Of a DNA stretch of 64,000 nucleotides, positions 34,845 through 43,995 are shown piece after piece. Below the pieces are notes generated by a model. It worked only from the letters and a program-made list of their open reading frames with translations, did no database searches and had not been told where the DNA came from. The DNA lies in contig CAZJRQ010000001.1 of the NCBI GenBank assembly GCA_964548535.1, forward strand, positions 124,001 through 188,000. The letters are read 5' to 3'. How positions within the stretch are numbered: position 1 is the stretch's first letter; every line of letters starts with the position of its first letter. The position numbers were made by a program, and so were the translations under genes. The DNA is from CAZJRQ01 sp964548535. GTDB taxonomy: Bacteria > Bacillota > Clostridia > Oscillospirales > Ruminococcaceae.

Positions 34845-35541
34845 GTCAATTACTGTTCTCTCTGCTGAATTAGGCGTAATAGATGTTTTTGTTCGAAGTG
34901 GAATGAAGAGTACTAAAATGTCATCATCCACTCAGCTTTTTACATACTCGAAGTTATGCCTAGATGAAAAAATTGATGCTAAGGGTCATACAAATTATTA
35001 TCTTAATAGTGTTGAGTCGATAAATTTATTTTATCATTTAAGGCTTGATGCGAAAAAAACTGCATTAGCATGTTATTTTACTGATTTACTATGTTATTCA
35101 CGAATTGAAAACACTGATTGCAATGAAATACTAAAGCTGACATTAAATACAATATATTTTCTTGATAAAGGCGATAGGGATATTGAGCTTTTAAAATCAA
35201 TTTATGAATTTAGATTGTTGTGCGAATTAGGATTCAGACCTTATTTAGTCGGCTGCAACAGCTGTTTTACATACGAAAGTGACGTTATGCACTTTAATTT
35301 TAAAACAGGGCTAATAGAGTGTCAGGATTGCTGCGATAATCCCGACAGTATTTTTGACTACACACTTGACAAGAAAATGCTCTATATAATCAGATATATT
35401 GCGTTGACTGATTTTAACAGACTTTTCAATTTCAAAATAAGTGTAAAATATCAAAAAAGACTTACTGATTTTACTGAAAAGTTCGTTAAATATTATTTTA
35501 CTGATAACTTTGAAACACTTAGATTTTACAAACTATTATAG
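34789..35541 (+). CDS. recO: DNA repair protein RecO
   Basis: Recombination mediator that loads RecA with RecF/RecR. 250 residues: N-terminal OB fold (GLIIRENSRGESSKSITVLSAELGVIDVF), helical middle, and a zinc-finger-like CNSC...CQDC cluster in the C-terminal half. The ATG at 34789 has GAGGGAGAG upstream and lies inside yqzL, so translation is probably coupled. Confidence 0.9.
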   Translation: MKTLKGLIIRENSRGESSKSITVLSAELGVIDVFVRSGMKSTKMSSSTQLFTYSKLCLDEKIDAKGHTNYYLNSVESINLFYHLRLDAKKTALACYFTDLLCYSRIENTDCNEILKLTLNTIYFLDKGDRDIELLKSIYEFRLLCELGFRPYLVGCNSCFTYESDVMHFNFKTGLIECQDCCDNPDSIFDYTLDKKMLYIIRYIALTDFNRLFNFKISVKYQKRLTDFTEKFVKYYFTDNFETLRFYKLL

Positions 35542-35552
35542 GCGGTGAAAAA

Positions 35553-37946
35553 TTGAACAAATATTATGAAACATTAGAACTTGACAAGATATTGCAATTA
35601 TTGTCAAATGAATGTTCAAATGAAAAAAGTAAGCATATGGCTTTGGATATACAGCCATCTGATGATTTATATACTGTACAGCATGAGATTGATAAGACAA
35701 GTTTTGCACTTGAGATGTCAATTAAATTTGGTACGCCAGCATTTAGTAATATTAAAGATGTGTCAGCAGCGCTAAAAAGAGCAGACGCTGGGGCAGTTCT
35801 AAGCTTGAAAGAGCTTATCGACATAAAACGTGTACTTACTCAAATAAATACACTTACAAAATGGTATGCAGAGGTTGAGGAAAAGCAAAATCCTTTGGAT
35901 TATTTATTTGAAGGTCTTTTTCCGAACAGTTATCTCGAAAGCAAACTAGAAAAAGCAATTATCGATGAAGAAAGCTTGGCCGATGATGCTAGTCCTGAGC
36001 TTGCATCAATTAGAAGAAAGCTGGCTAATTCTGGACTGAAAATTAGAGATACCCTTGACAAGATGGTGAAATCATCTACTGTGCAAAAATATCTTCAAGA
36101 ATCAATCATTACTATGCGTGATGGCAGATATGTTTTGCCTGTTAAAGCAGAGCATAAAGGTCAGGTTAGCGGACTTGTTCATGATACTTCTGCAACTGGC
36201 GCAACACTATTTATTGAGCCTATGTCAGTTGTTGAGGCTAATAATGATATAAGAATTTTGAAGGGTAATGAGCAAGATGAAATCCACAGAATTTTATCTG
36301 AATTATCTGCTGAGTGTGCTGAGTTTAAAGAGCAGATAGAATCTGGACTAAACTCGATTGTGTTGTTAGATATATACTTTTCAAAGGCTAATTTGGGTGC
36401 AAAAATGCGTGCAACCGCTCCTGAAATAAATGATGATAATATAATCGTACTAAACAAGGCTAGACATCCTCTGATTGAGGCTAAAAATGTTGTGCCTATC
36501 AACTTTTCAATCGGCAACGACTATGACACTTTAGTTATTACAGGGCCAAATACAGGCGGTAAAACTGTTGTTTTAAAAACTGTTGGACTGCTAACTTTAA
36601 TGACAATGTGTGGAATGCTTATTCCAGTTTCTGACGAAAGTAGAATTTCAGTTTATAAAAATATCCTTGTTGATATTGGTGACAAACAGTCAATAGAGCA
36701 GAGTTTATCGACATTTTCATCTCACATGAATAACGTTATAGAAATTATAAATAAAACTGACAATAGTACTCTTGTACTACTTGACGAACTAGGTTCGGGA
36801 ACTGATCCTGTTGAGGGATTTGCTCTCGCTGTTTCAATTATCGAAAAGCTTAGGGAAAATGGTGCTACTATTGTCACAACAACTCATTATCAAGAGCTAA
36901 AAATGTATGCACTTGATACTCAAAATGTTGAGAATGCGTCTTGCGAATTTGATGTTGAATCGCTTAAACCAACATACAGACTTATAATTGGCACACCTGG
37001 AAAGTCAAATGCTTTTGCGATATCACGACGACTTGGTTTACCTGATGATATAATTGAGTATTCAGAATCGCTTATTTCCGAGGAAAACAAACGATTTGAA
37101 AACATTATTAGTGATCTTGAAAACACTAGAATTGAACTTGAAAAAAATAATCAAATGGCTAAAAAATATCGCAGTGAATGTGAGAATCTGCAGCAAGAAC
37201 TTCAAGAGCAACGCAGAAAACTACTCGAAGATAAAGAATTTGAAATAGAGAAGGCTCGAAGAGAAGCAGCAGATATTGTTAATACGGTTCAAAGACAATC
37301 ACAAAAACTTATTGATGAATTAGAACAGATTAGACGTGAGAAAGATAAATCTAATTTTTCACAAAAGGCTCTAGATGCTAAACGAATGCAGAAATCAGCC
37401 ATGAACAAGCTTTATTTAGATGCAAATCCTGTATCAAATAATTCGGATGATGATTATGAATTGCCTAGACCTTTAAAAAAGGGTGACAATGTATTGATTA
37501 CGGACACCAACCGTAAAGCAATTGTTGTGTCACCACCTGATAACAAAGGAAATTGCTTTGTACAAGCTGGAATTATGAAAACTAAGATTGGTGTGTCTAA
37601 GCTTAGATTAATGGAAAAACAAGCATCTACCAAACAATCTAAAAATAATAAAAAAAAGTCCAGTGTTTCACTTTCTGGCGTGCAAAGTTCAATGTCAAGA
37701 AGACCTCAATTAGAGCTTGACATAAGAGGCTATGCTTCAGATGATGGAATTTACGAAGTTGATAACTTTTTAGATCAAGCTGTAATGTCAAAAATGACAA
37801 TGGTCACAATTATTCATGGCAAAGGTACTGGAGTTTTGAAAAACGCAATTCGAAATCATTTAAAGAGGCATCCTCACGTTAAATCCTCGCGAAAAGGTTT
37901 ATATGGTGAAGGTGAAGATGGTGTAACTGTGGTTGAATTAAAATAA
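35553..37946 (+). CDS. mutS2: Endonuclease MutS2
   Basis: 797 residues: core/lever helices, ABC-type ATPase with Walker A GPNTGGKT near residue 331, LSTFSSHMNNV signature, Walker B VLLDELGSGTDP, a long coiled coil (about 510-620), and a C-terminal Smr domain (LELDIRGYASDDG ... IIHGKGTGVLKNAIRNHL). MutS2 suppresses homologous recombination and, in Bacillus, also rescues collided ribosomes. Begins with TTG after GGCGGTGA. It lies 11 bases after recO. Confidence 0.95.
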   Translation: MNKYYETLELDKILQLLSNECSNEKSKHMALDIQPSDDLYTVQHEIDKTSFALEMSIKFGTPAFSNIKDVSAALKRADAGAVLSLKELIDIKRVLTQINTLTKWYAEVEEKQNPLDYLFEGLFPNSYLESKLEKAIIDEESLADDASPELASIRRKLANSGLKIRDTLDKMVKSSTVQKYLQESIITMRDGRYVLPVKAEHKGQVSGLVHDTSATGATLFIEPMSVVEANNDIRILKGNEQDEIHRILSELSAECAEFKEQIESGLNSIVLLDIYFSKANLGAKMRATAPEINDDNIIVLNKARHPLIEAKNVVPINFSIGNDYDTLVITGPNTGGKTVVLKTVGLLTLMTMCGMLIPVSDESRISVYKNILVDIGDKQSIEQSLSTFSSHMNNVIEIINKTDNSTLVLLDELGSGTDPVEGFALAVSIIEKLRENGATIVTTTHYQELKMYALDTQNVENASCEFDVESLKPTYRLIIGTPGKSNAFAISRRLGLPDDIIEYSESLISEENKRFENIISDLENTRIELEKNNQMAKKYRSECENLQQELQEQRRKLLEDKEFEIEKARREAADIVNTVQRQSQKLIDELEQIRREKDKSNFSQKALDAKRMQKSAMNKLYLDANPVSNNSDDDYELPRPLKKGDNVLITDTNRKAIVVSPPDNKGNCFVQAGIMKTKIGVSKLRLMEKQASTKQSKNNKKKSSVSLSGVQSSMSRRPQLELDIRGYASDDGIYEVDNFLDQAVMSKMTMVTIIHGKGTGVLKNAIRNHLKRHPHVKSSRKGLYGEGEDGVTVVELK

Positions 37947-37960
37947 TATATATTATATTA

Positions 37961-38001
37961 CAAAAATCTTTTATGGTGTTTATCATAAGAGATTTTTGTT
38001 T
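37961..38001 (+). terminator. Terminator after mutS2
   Basis: CAAAAATCTTTTATG pairs with CATAAGAGATTTTTG around an 8-base loop, followed by TTTGGG. Long AT-rich stem ends the era-recO-mutS2 transcript. Confidence 0.7.
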
Positions 38002-38052
38002 GGGTTGAAGGGAAGTTATTGAATACAAAAAAAGACTTTTAAAAAAAAAGAC

Positions 38053-38081
38053 TTGACAAGTCGAAGAAAATGTTATAAAAT
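38053..38081 (+). promoter_or_regulatory. Sigma-A promoter of the Xer-type recombinase gene
   Basis: TTGACA (38053-38058, perfect -35), 17 bases, TAAAAT (38076-38081). About 100 bases before the start codon. Confidence 0.7.
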
Positions 38082-38098
38082 TATGACAAGGGTTTGCT

Positions 38099-38131
38099 GA
38101 GTTGCGCTAAATAAAAATTTAGCGCAACTTG
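38099..38131 (+). repeat. Perfect inverted repeat in the recombinase leader
   Basis: AGTTGCGCTAAAT pairs perfectly with ATTTAGCGCAACT around AAAA. It lies between the promoter and the start codon and has no T tract, so it is not a simple terminator. Flanking TGCT and AGCA extend the fold. Possible operator, mRNA-stabilising hairpin or recombinase site. Confidence 0.7.
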
Positions 38132-38180
38132 GAGCAGTGTTAAATATAATGATACAAGAATAATAAAAGGAATTGACAAC

Positions 38181-39173
38181 ATGAAAGAAAAATATATATC
38201 TGACTGTCCATATTATCTAATGGACTTTTTGACGAATATGAGAATTGTTAAAGATCGTGCTGATCGAACTGAGGAAGCGTACTATATTGATATTCGAACT
38301 TTTTTGAGATATTTAAAGATAAAACATCATGATGTAAATAGTGATGTTAAATGGACTGAAATTTCTATCTCTGATGTTCCTATTGAATATGTTGAGAATT
38401 TTAGCTTAAATGATGCTTATCTATATCTAAGATTTTTAAAAGAAGAACGTGGTAACGAAACTGCAACTCGTGCCAGAAAAACATCCGCACTGAAGCAGTT
38501 TTACATTTATCTGCACAAAAAAGCTAAGCTAATCAATGAAAATCCTATTGCAGATTTAGAATTACCAAGAGTGAAAAATAAACTTCCAAAATATCTATCA
38601 CTTGAAGATAGCATAAAACTTCTCAATAGCATCGACTCTAAATTTAAGGAGCGTGATTTCTGTATAATTTTACTTTTCCTTAATTGCGGTATGCGACTTA
38701 GCGAACTAGTTTCGCTAAATTTGCAGGACTACAGTCGTGATAATTTAACGTTAAGATTACTTGGTAAAGGTAACAAGGAACGAATTATATATATAAATCA
38801 ATCATGTGAAGAGGCTCTAAATAATTATATTGATAATTATCGTCCAAATGAAACTGCAAAAGATAAAAATGCTATTTTTCTATCAGCGAATAAAACTCGA
38901 ATTAATAAACGCCGCGTGCAGCAAATTGTTGAGGAGAATTTAAAACGTGCAGGCTTATCAAATATGGGGATTACGACGCATAAATTAAGACATACTGCAG
39001 CTACTTTAATGTATCAGCATGGTGATGTTGACACATTAGTACTTAAAGATGTTTTGGGCCACAAAAGCATTGCAACAACAGAAATTTACACTCATTTATC
39101 TAATGAAAATTTAAAACAGGCTGCACAATCTAATCCGCTTTCTGATCCTGATAAAATTAAGAAGAGCAAATAA
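38181..39173 (+). CDS. Tyrosine recombinase, XerC/XerD type
   Basis: 330 residues: N-terminal SAM-like core-binding domain (about 10-130) and catalytic domain with NCGMRLSEL (Arg I), GKGNKER (Lys), HKLRHTAATLMYQHG (His-x-x-Arg) and LGHKSIATTEIYTH (His, nucleophile Tyr). XerC/D resolve chromosome dimers at dif. It is about 30 residues longer than typical XerC/D. No phage genes surround it, so a housekeeping Xer role is likelier than a phage integrase, but XerC versus XerD cannot be decided. AAAAGGAATT precedes the ATG. Confidence 0.88.
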   Translation: MKEKYISDCPYYLMDFLTNMRIVKDRADRTEEAYYIDIRTFLRYLKIKHHDVNSDVKWTEISISDVPIEYVENFSLNDAYLYLRFLKEERGNETATRARKTSALKQFYIYLHKKAKLINENPIADLELPRVKNKLPKYLSLEDSIKLLNSIDSKFKERDFCIILLFLNCGMRLSELVSLNLQDYSRDNLTLRLLGKGNKERIIYINQSCEEALNNYIDNYRPNETAKDKNAIFLSANKTRINKRRVQQIVEENLKRAGLSNMGITTHKLRHTAATLMYQHGDVDTLVLKDVLGHKSIATTEIYTHLSNENLKQAAQSNPLSDPDKIKKSK

Positions 39174-39209
39174 AAAAATCGCTGCATTTTTTAAGCAGCG
39201 ATTTTTTTA
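39172..39209. terminator. Bidirectional terminator between the recombinase and U32 genes
   Basis: AAAAAAATCGCTGC pairs with GCAGCGATTTTTTT around a 9-base loop. A and T runs on both sides let it serve both converging transcripts. Confidence 0.9.
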
Positions 39210-39211
39210 TT

Positions 39212-40435
39212 TTATCTCTTCATGCGTATAATTGAATTCTTAGGAAATTCCAAATTGCATTCCATTGAAAAATTCATCATTGCGTGTCTTGCAGATTCAA
39301 TTTCATTACCTTTATCATCATAAATTATTTCAGCGCAAATAGTTACGGTTTTTTTTCCAGGTGACAGCACTTCAAGTTCAGCACCTTTATTGAACTTATT
39401 CCTCTGCTGAGCATAGATACGATTATTTTTACACTGCTCTATCACAGCAACTACGTCATATTCACGAATATATCCGCTATCCTTATAATACTGAGATTCC
39501 TTTGGATGTCCAAAGAAAAATCCTGTACAATATGCTCTATGGCTAACTTTAAAAACTTCATCACGAATCCACTCAGGAAGTTCAAAGCTGTCTGGATTTG
39601 ATTTATAAATGTCCATTGCCATTCTATACGCGTTAGTAATTACCGACACATAATAAGACGATTTTGCACGTCCTTCAATTTTAAAACTATTAACCCCCGC
39701 CTGTGCAATTTTGTCAATATAATCAATAGTACAAAGATCCTTGGCATTGAGTATATACGTGCCATTATCATCTTCAAAAACAGGATAAAACTCGTCAGTA
39801 CGCTTTTCTTCCATAAGATGATATCCCCACCTACATGGTTGTGCGCATTCGCCGCGATTAGCATCACGATTGACAAGATATTGCGACAGCAAACAGCGAC
39901 CTGAAAAACTAACACACATCGCACCATGAACAAAGGCTTCAATTTCTAAATCTTTAGGAGTCTTTGCACGAATTTCAGCAATTTCTTCAAGTGACAGTTC
40001 TCTTGCTAAAACTACTCTCTTAGCTCCCATGTTATAAAATTCATTTGCAGTTACATAATTTACAATTCCGGCCTGTGTTGAAACGTGTATTTCCATATTT
40101 GGAGCATATTTTTTTACAAGTGAAAAAACGCCAATATCATTCACTATTAAAGCATCAACATTTGCATCAACTGCATCTTTGACAAATTCCTCAAAGTGAA
40201 CAATTTCATTATTATGCGGTAATGTGTTGCACGTCATATAAAGTTTTTTCTCACGCTTATGAGTTTCCTCAACTGCTTTTTTAAGCAGTTGAGAATCAAA
40301 ATTTGCAGACGCGGCACGCATACCAAACATAGTGCCTCCAAGATATACAGCATCTGCACCAAAATCTAGTGCAGCGTGTAATCTTTCCATATCGCCAACT
40401 GGTGATAAAATTTCAAGATTATTTATATCAGACAT
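39212..40435 (-). CDS. U32 family protein (tRNA hydroxylation protein TrhP type)
   Basis: 407 residues of the U32 'peptidase' family with the signature EAFVHGAMCVSFSGRCLLSQYL followed by NRGECAQPCRW (Cys residues for an iron-sulphur or metal site). Homologues TrhP/YrrO make 5-hydroxyuridine in tRNA rather than cleaving peptides. In Bacillus the genes yrrN/yrrO also neighbour mltG (yrrL), as here. Last gene of the thyX operon; starts 25 bases after mltG. Confidence 0.87.
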   Translation of the reverse strand: MSDINNLEILSPVGDMERLHAALDFGADAVYLGGTMFGMRAASANFDSQLLKKAVEETHKREKKLYMTCNTLPHNNEIVHFEEFVKDAVDANVDALIVNDIGVFSLVKKYAPNMEIHVSTQAGIVNYVTANEFYNMGAKRVVLARELSLEEIAEIRAKTPKDLEIEAFVHGAMCVSFSGRCLLSQYLVNRDANRGECAQPCRWGYHLMEEKRTDEFYPVFEDDNGTYILNAKDLCTIDYIDKIAQAGVNSFKIEGRAKSSYYVSVITNAYRMAMDIYKSNPDSFELPEWIRDEVFKVSHRAYCTGFFFGHPKESQYYKDSGYIREYDVVAVIEQCKNNRIYAQQRNKFNKGAELEVLSPGKKTVTICAEIIYDDKGNEIESARHAMMNFSMECNLEFPKNSIIRMKR

Positions 40436-40459
40436 CCCAAGATCCTCTCTAAAATGATA

Positions 40460-41920
40460 TTAAGCTAATCCAGCCTTCTTTAAGTTCTTCTCATGCTCTT
40501 CAAGAGTTTTAGCGAAATAACTCTTACCTGTTTCAAGATTATTACAGAAATAATAGTAATCGGTTTTTTCAGGATTAAGAACAGCATTTATTGCTTCAAT
40601 TCCAGGATTACATACTGGTCCTGCTGGAAGTCCCTTACATGAATAAGTATCATAGCTATCAGTATAATGCTCAATTGACGCATCATTATCTGCAACTTTA
40701 TCAATTACTCTATCAATATATCTCTTTGTAGCATCAGACTGCAGTGTTGGAAATGTATTAGAATCATCCAAACGATTCATAAATACTGACGCAACTTTAG
40801 GCATTTCTTCAACAGAATTTGCCTCCCACTGTATAATCGATGCAAGTGTGATTACCTCACTAAGTGTCATATTCTTTTCTTGCATTTTAATATACATACT
40901 ATCAGTAATCTTGCTTTCAAAATGTTCACGAACAATTTTTGTTACGTTATAACCGCTGTCGCCAACATAAAATTCATATGTATCTGGGAAGAAAAAACCT
41001 TCCATTCTGTAGAAAGAATCAGCATTGTCATCAATTTTATTTTCAAAGTCAAAGCCCTGCAACTTATTAAAATTGAATAAGAACTCATCAGCACTACAAA
41101 CTTCATTCTCTTCTAACAGATTTGCAATGTCCAACAAAGTTGAACCTTCTGGGAATGTCAATGAAACAGTTTTATAATTCTCACGCATTTCTGCTAATCT
41201 TCCAACAACACCCGCATATCCCAAAGCTGGGTTTAAAGTGATATCTCCAGGGTAAATAGCGGCTGGACTCTTAAGTTTCATAGCAACTTTAAATAAAAAT
41301 TTATTCTCAATGATATCATTATCAACCAAAATCTGTGCAATATCATCAGTTGAGGAATTTTTAGGAATGTTAAACGTTACATCATTTTCACTTTTGCCAA
41401 CGCCCAAATATTCCATGCCTAAATTAATACCACCAATAGCCATAATCAACGAAATTGTAAGAATAAAAACAACTAAAATCAGTCCAGAAAAAATTGAATG
41501 ATTTACTTTTCCTTTTTTCTTTTTGTTTTTCTTCTTGCTGCTTTTTTTCTTGCTTGCCATTTGTGAATTATTTTTAGCATTAGAATTGCTTTTAACTGAA
41601 GGAGCTTTTTTAGGTTCAACAGTGTCTTTTGCACTTTCAACCTCATCTTCCGGCACTTCAATAGATTCATCAGTTGCAGAATCATCTACTTCAGCTTTTT
41701 TTTCGTCAGTTTTTTCAGATTCCTTATCAGTATGTAAATCATTTGCTACTGGTTGGATAGTTTTATCTGTAATATCTTTAGCTTTATCTTCTAAAATAAT
41801 ATCACTAGATGTATCTTCAACAGAATCTTGATGAACATCTCTCGGCGGTGTTTTCAATTCATTTTTCTTTGCATTGACATCATTAATAATATCGTCAATA
41901 TTGAAATCCTTATCATCCAT
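40460..41920 (-). CDS. mltG: Endolytic murein transglycosylase
   Basis: 486 residues. A long hydrophilic cytoplasmic N terminus (about 1-145, acidic then Lys-rich KKKSSKKKNKKKKG), one membrane helix (about 147-170), LysM-like region (VTFNIPKNSSTDDIAQILVDN) and the YceG catalytic domain with LASIIQWEANSVEEMPKVASVFMNRL, where the Glu is catalytic. MltG cuts nascent glycan strands and sets their length. Bacterial MltG proteins usually have a much shorter N terminus. Confidence 0.92.
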   Translation of the reverse strand: MDDKDFNIDDIINDVNAKKNELKTPPRDVHQDSVEDTSSDIILEDKAKDITDKTIQPVANDLHTDKESEKTDEKKAEVDDSATDESIEVPEDEVESAKDTVEPKKAPSVKSNSNAKNNSQMASKKKSSKKKNKKKKGKVNHSIFSGLILVVFILTISLIMAIGGINLGMEYLGVGKSENDVTFNIPKNSSTDDIAQILVDNDIIENKFLFKVAMKLKSPAAIYPGDITLNPALGYAGVVGRLAEMRENYKTVSLTFPEGSTLLDIANLLEENEVCSADEFLFNFNKLQGFDFENKIDDNADSFYRMEGFFFPDTYEFYVGDSGYNVTKIVREHFESKITDSMYIKMQEKNMTLSEVITLASIIQWEANSVEEMPKVASVFMNRLDDSNTFPTLQSDATKRYIDRVIDKVADNDASIEHYTDSYDTYSCKGLPAGPVCNPGIEAINAVLNPEKTDYYYFCNNLETGKSYFAKTLEEHEKNLKKAGLA

Positions 41921-41938
41921 ACTTTAGTATCTTCCTTT

Positions 41939-42517
41939 CTAATTATCTATTTTTATAATCTCTTTTTCTGTTATAATAAAATCAACAGGCACATCAAATT
42001 CATCATTACAAAGCTTATCAGTAATGCAATTTTGATAACACAATCCAATTTTTTTACCACAATAATTACTTAAAAATCTATCATAAAAACCTTTGCCATA
42101 TCCCAGTCTATATCCAGATAAATCATAAGACAAAGCTGGAACAATGCAAAGTGAATTATCAAGTTTATTTTCTTTAACACAATATTCTTTTGGCTCTAAA
42201 ATCTTAAAATTACCAATTTTAAGATCATCAAATGAATTTATTTTATAAAAATTCATGATGTTTGTTTTCGGCACACATCTTGGAACACACAATTCTTTTC
42301 CGTCTTTTAATGCCTTATCAATTATTAATCTAGTATCAACTTCGATATCTGAAGACACATAAGCCAAAATTTTATTATGTGTTTTATATTCACTTGAATT
42401 TAGAAATTTCATAGCAATTTCTAAATCACAAGATTTCTTTTCTTCATAGTCAAGTTCTTTTCTAATTAATATATGTTTTTTTCGCAATGCGTTTTTTTCT
42501 TGAAATTCTAAATGCAT
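41939..42517 (-). CDS. fthC: 5-formyltetrahydrofolate cyclo-ligase
   Basis: 192 residues. ATP-dependent conversion of 5-formyl-THF to 5,10-methenyl-THF. Motifs: KNALRKKHILIRKEL at the N terminus (ATP-binding Lys), and the family signature YRLGYGKGFYDRFLSNY. Its start overlaps the DJ-1 gene stop by 10 bases. Together with folD it recycles folate one-carbon units, and ThyX upstream consumes methylene-THF. Confidence 0.92.
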   Translation of the reverse strand: MHLEFQEKNALRKKHILIRKELDYEEKKSCDLEIAMKFLNSSEYKTHNKILAYVSSDIEVDTRLIIDKALKDGKELCVPRCVPKTNIMNFYKINSFDDLKIGNFKILEPKEYCVKENKLDNSLCIVPALSYDLSGYRLGYGKGFYDRFLSNYCGKKIGLCYQNCITDKLCNDEFDVPVDFIITEKEIIKIDN

Positions 42518-43050
42518 TGCATCGCAGCCTCAAGTTCATCAGATTTTTCTTTGTCAACTAGCAATTCAACTAGCTTTAACCCAAACTTGATACATGCACC
42601 AGCACCTTTTGATGTGACAAACTTATCATCAACAACAACTAAATTAGAACTAAGTTGTGCACCAGTCAAATATTTTTCAAACCCTGGAAAACAAGTAGCA
42701 TTTCTGCCATTTAAAAGCCCCTTATTTCCTAAAATTTTTGGTGCGGCACAAATTGCAGCAACATATTTGTTATTATTAACGCAAAAATCAATACTGCTCT
42801 GCACTATATCAGAATTCTCCAAATTATCAGCGCCAGGCATTCCACCAGGTAAAACTATCATATCAACATCTTCAGAAAGATTAATCTTATCAGCTGTAGT
42901 ATCTGTTTTCACTGTAATTTCATGAGCTGCAGTTATTTGATTAGATCCAATTCCAACGGTTTTTACATCAACACCGGCACGTCGTAAAATATCGATTGGT
43001 GCAATCGCTTCCAATTCCTCAAAACCATTAGCTAAAAAAACATATACCAT
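42508..43050 (-). CDS. DJ-1/PfpI family protein
   Basis: 180 residues, single domain: FLANGFEELEAIAPIDILRRAGVDVKTV, then the nucleophile elbow AAICAAPKILGNKGLL with the conserved Cys, and KFVTSKGAGACIKFGL. This is the DJ-1 branch (YajL/ThiJ), proposed to repair or detoxify glyoxal damage. The exact activity cannot be decided. GGAGGG precedes the start. Confidence 0.88.
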   Translation of the reverse strand: MVYVFLANGFEELEAIAPIDILRRAGVDVKTVGIGSNQITAAHEITVKTDTTADKINLSEDVDMIVLPGGMPGADNLENSDIVQSSIDFCVNNNKYVAAICAAPKILGNKGLLNGRNATCFPGFEKYLTGAQLSSNLVVVDDKFVTSKGAGACIKFGLKLVELLVDKEKSDELEAAMQCI

Positions 43051-43073
43051 AAGAAACCCTCCAAAACGCTATA

Positions 43074-43979
43074 TTATTTGAACTCAACATAATATTTCTC
43101 AAGCAGAAAAGCTGGATTATACGAAAGCTTTGATTTTCTCAGACCTTCAATACCTAAGTCCTCTTCTCTATTTATATATTTAAAATCGCTGGTGTTTGCC
43201 TTAGCAAATTCATTTGCAATTGTAGGATAAGCACCTTGAACCCCTTTTAAAGCCTTTTCTATATGAACCACAAATGTATCTGTATTTAGTTTTTCACCAA
43301 TTGTGAAACCTACCATTTTTCCATCGGATTTCAATATTCCGCCTTTTAAATTAAGATACTCAAAATTCGAAAAATACTGATATATCGCAAACTGCTCTAC
43401 CACTGCTGAAAAATCATCATAAGATTGATTTTCATTATAAAAATCAGCAGCAAAAGATACACACTGATCAAAATCATCTGCCGTAAGTGGCTCAAATGAC
43501 CATTCCTTATCCTTAAATCGCTTTATATGATTTCGCTTTCCATGATATTTTTTACCTTTAAGCTCAATTAAATCGCTCGAATTATACATATAATCAAAAT
43601 AATCACGATCAGCTTTCACATCAATTTTATCACCATAATACTCAGACATCCACCTAATATTTTCAGCATTAACAGATGCTATTGCAAGTTTTTTACCCTG
43701 CTTCTCAACAAAATCCTTCAAGTCAGAAAATAAACGTACATACTTTTCCATCCCGGCACTATCACACTTGACTCCAGAAGGAAACGTAAAAACAGGATTA
43801 CCATCATAAAAAGAACAACAAATATAAAACTCCTTATATGATGCTATTAATGTATCACTAAGTCGCCTCCACGCTAAATTATTAGCAAACGAATACTCGC
43901 AACCTCTAAAATCAGAAATTGCTAACTTGTCATTTATCCAATCTCTATCGCTAAGTTTTATCTCTCTAAAATCAAACAT
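43074..43979 (-). CDS. DUF2156 family protein (phosphatidylglycerol lysyltransferase C-terminal-like)
   Basis: 301 residues with a tandem GNAT-like fold. The start FREIKLSDRDWINDKLAISDFRGCEYSFANNLAW and the later KKYHGKRNHIKRFK and GFTIGEKL...VHIEKA segments are typical of stand-alone DUF2156 proteins. The family resembles the aminoacyl-transfer domain of MprF, but the soluble clostridial members have no proven substrate. No membrane segments. GAGGTAG lies before the ATG. Confidence 0.82.
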   Translation of the reverse strand: MFDFREIKLSDRDWINDKLAISDFRGCEYSFANNLAWRRLSDTLIASYKEFYICCSFYDGNPVFTFPSGVKCDSAGMEKYVRLFSDLKDFVEKQGKKLAIASVNAENIRWMSEYYGDKIDVKADRDYFDYMYNSSDLIELKGKKYHGKRNHIKRFKDKEWSFEPLTADDFDQCVSFAADFYNENQSYDDFSAVVEQFAIYQYFSNFEYLNLKGGILKSDGKMVGFTIGEKLNTDTFVVHIEKALKGVQGAYPTIANEFAKANTSDFKYINREEDLGIEGLRKSKLSYNPAFLLEKYYVEFK

Positions 43980-43995
43980 ATTATTTTATTCTACC

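Noticed and set aside
38053..38098. dif site upstream of the Xer gene
   Set aside because: The AT-rich stretch around GTTATAAAATTATGAC has no convincing 11-6-11 match to Firmicute dif and is better explained as the -10 region of a promoter.
38181..39173. Integrase of a mobile element
   Set aside because: There are no tRNA attachment sites, direct repeats or phage genes nearby. The gene lies between housekeeping operons and fits Xer.
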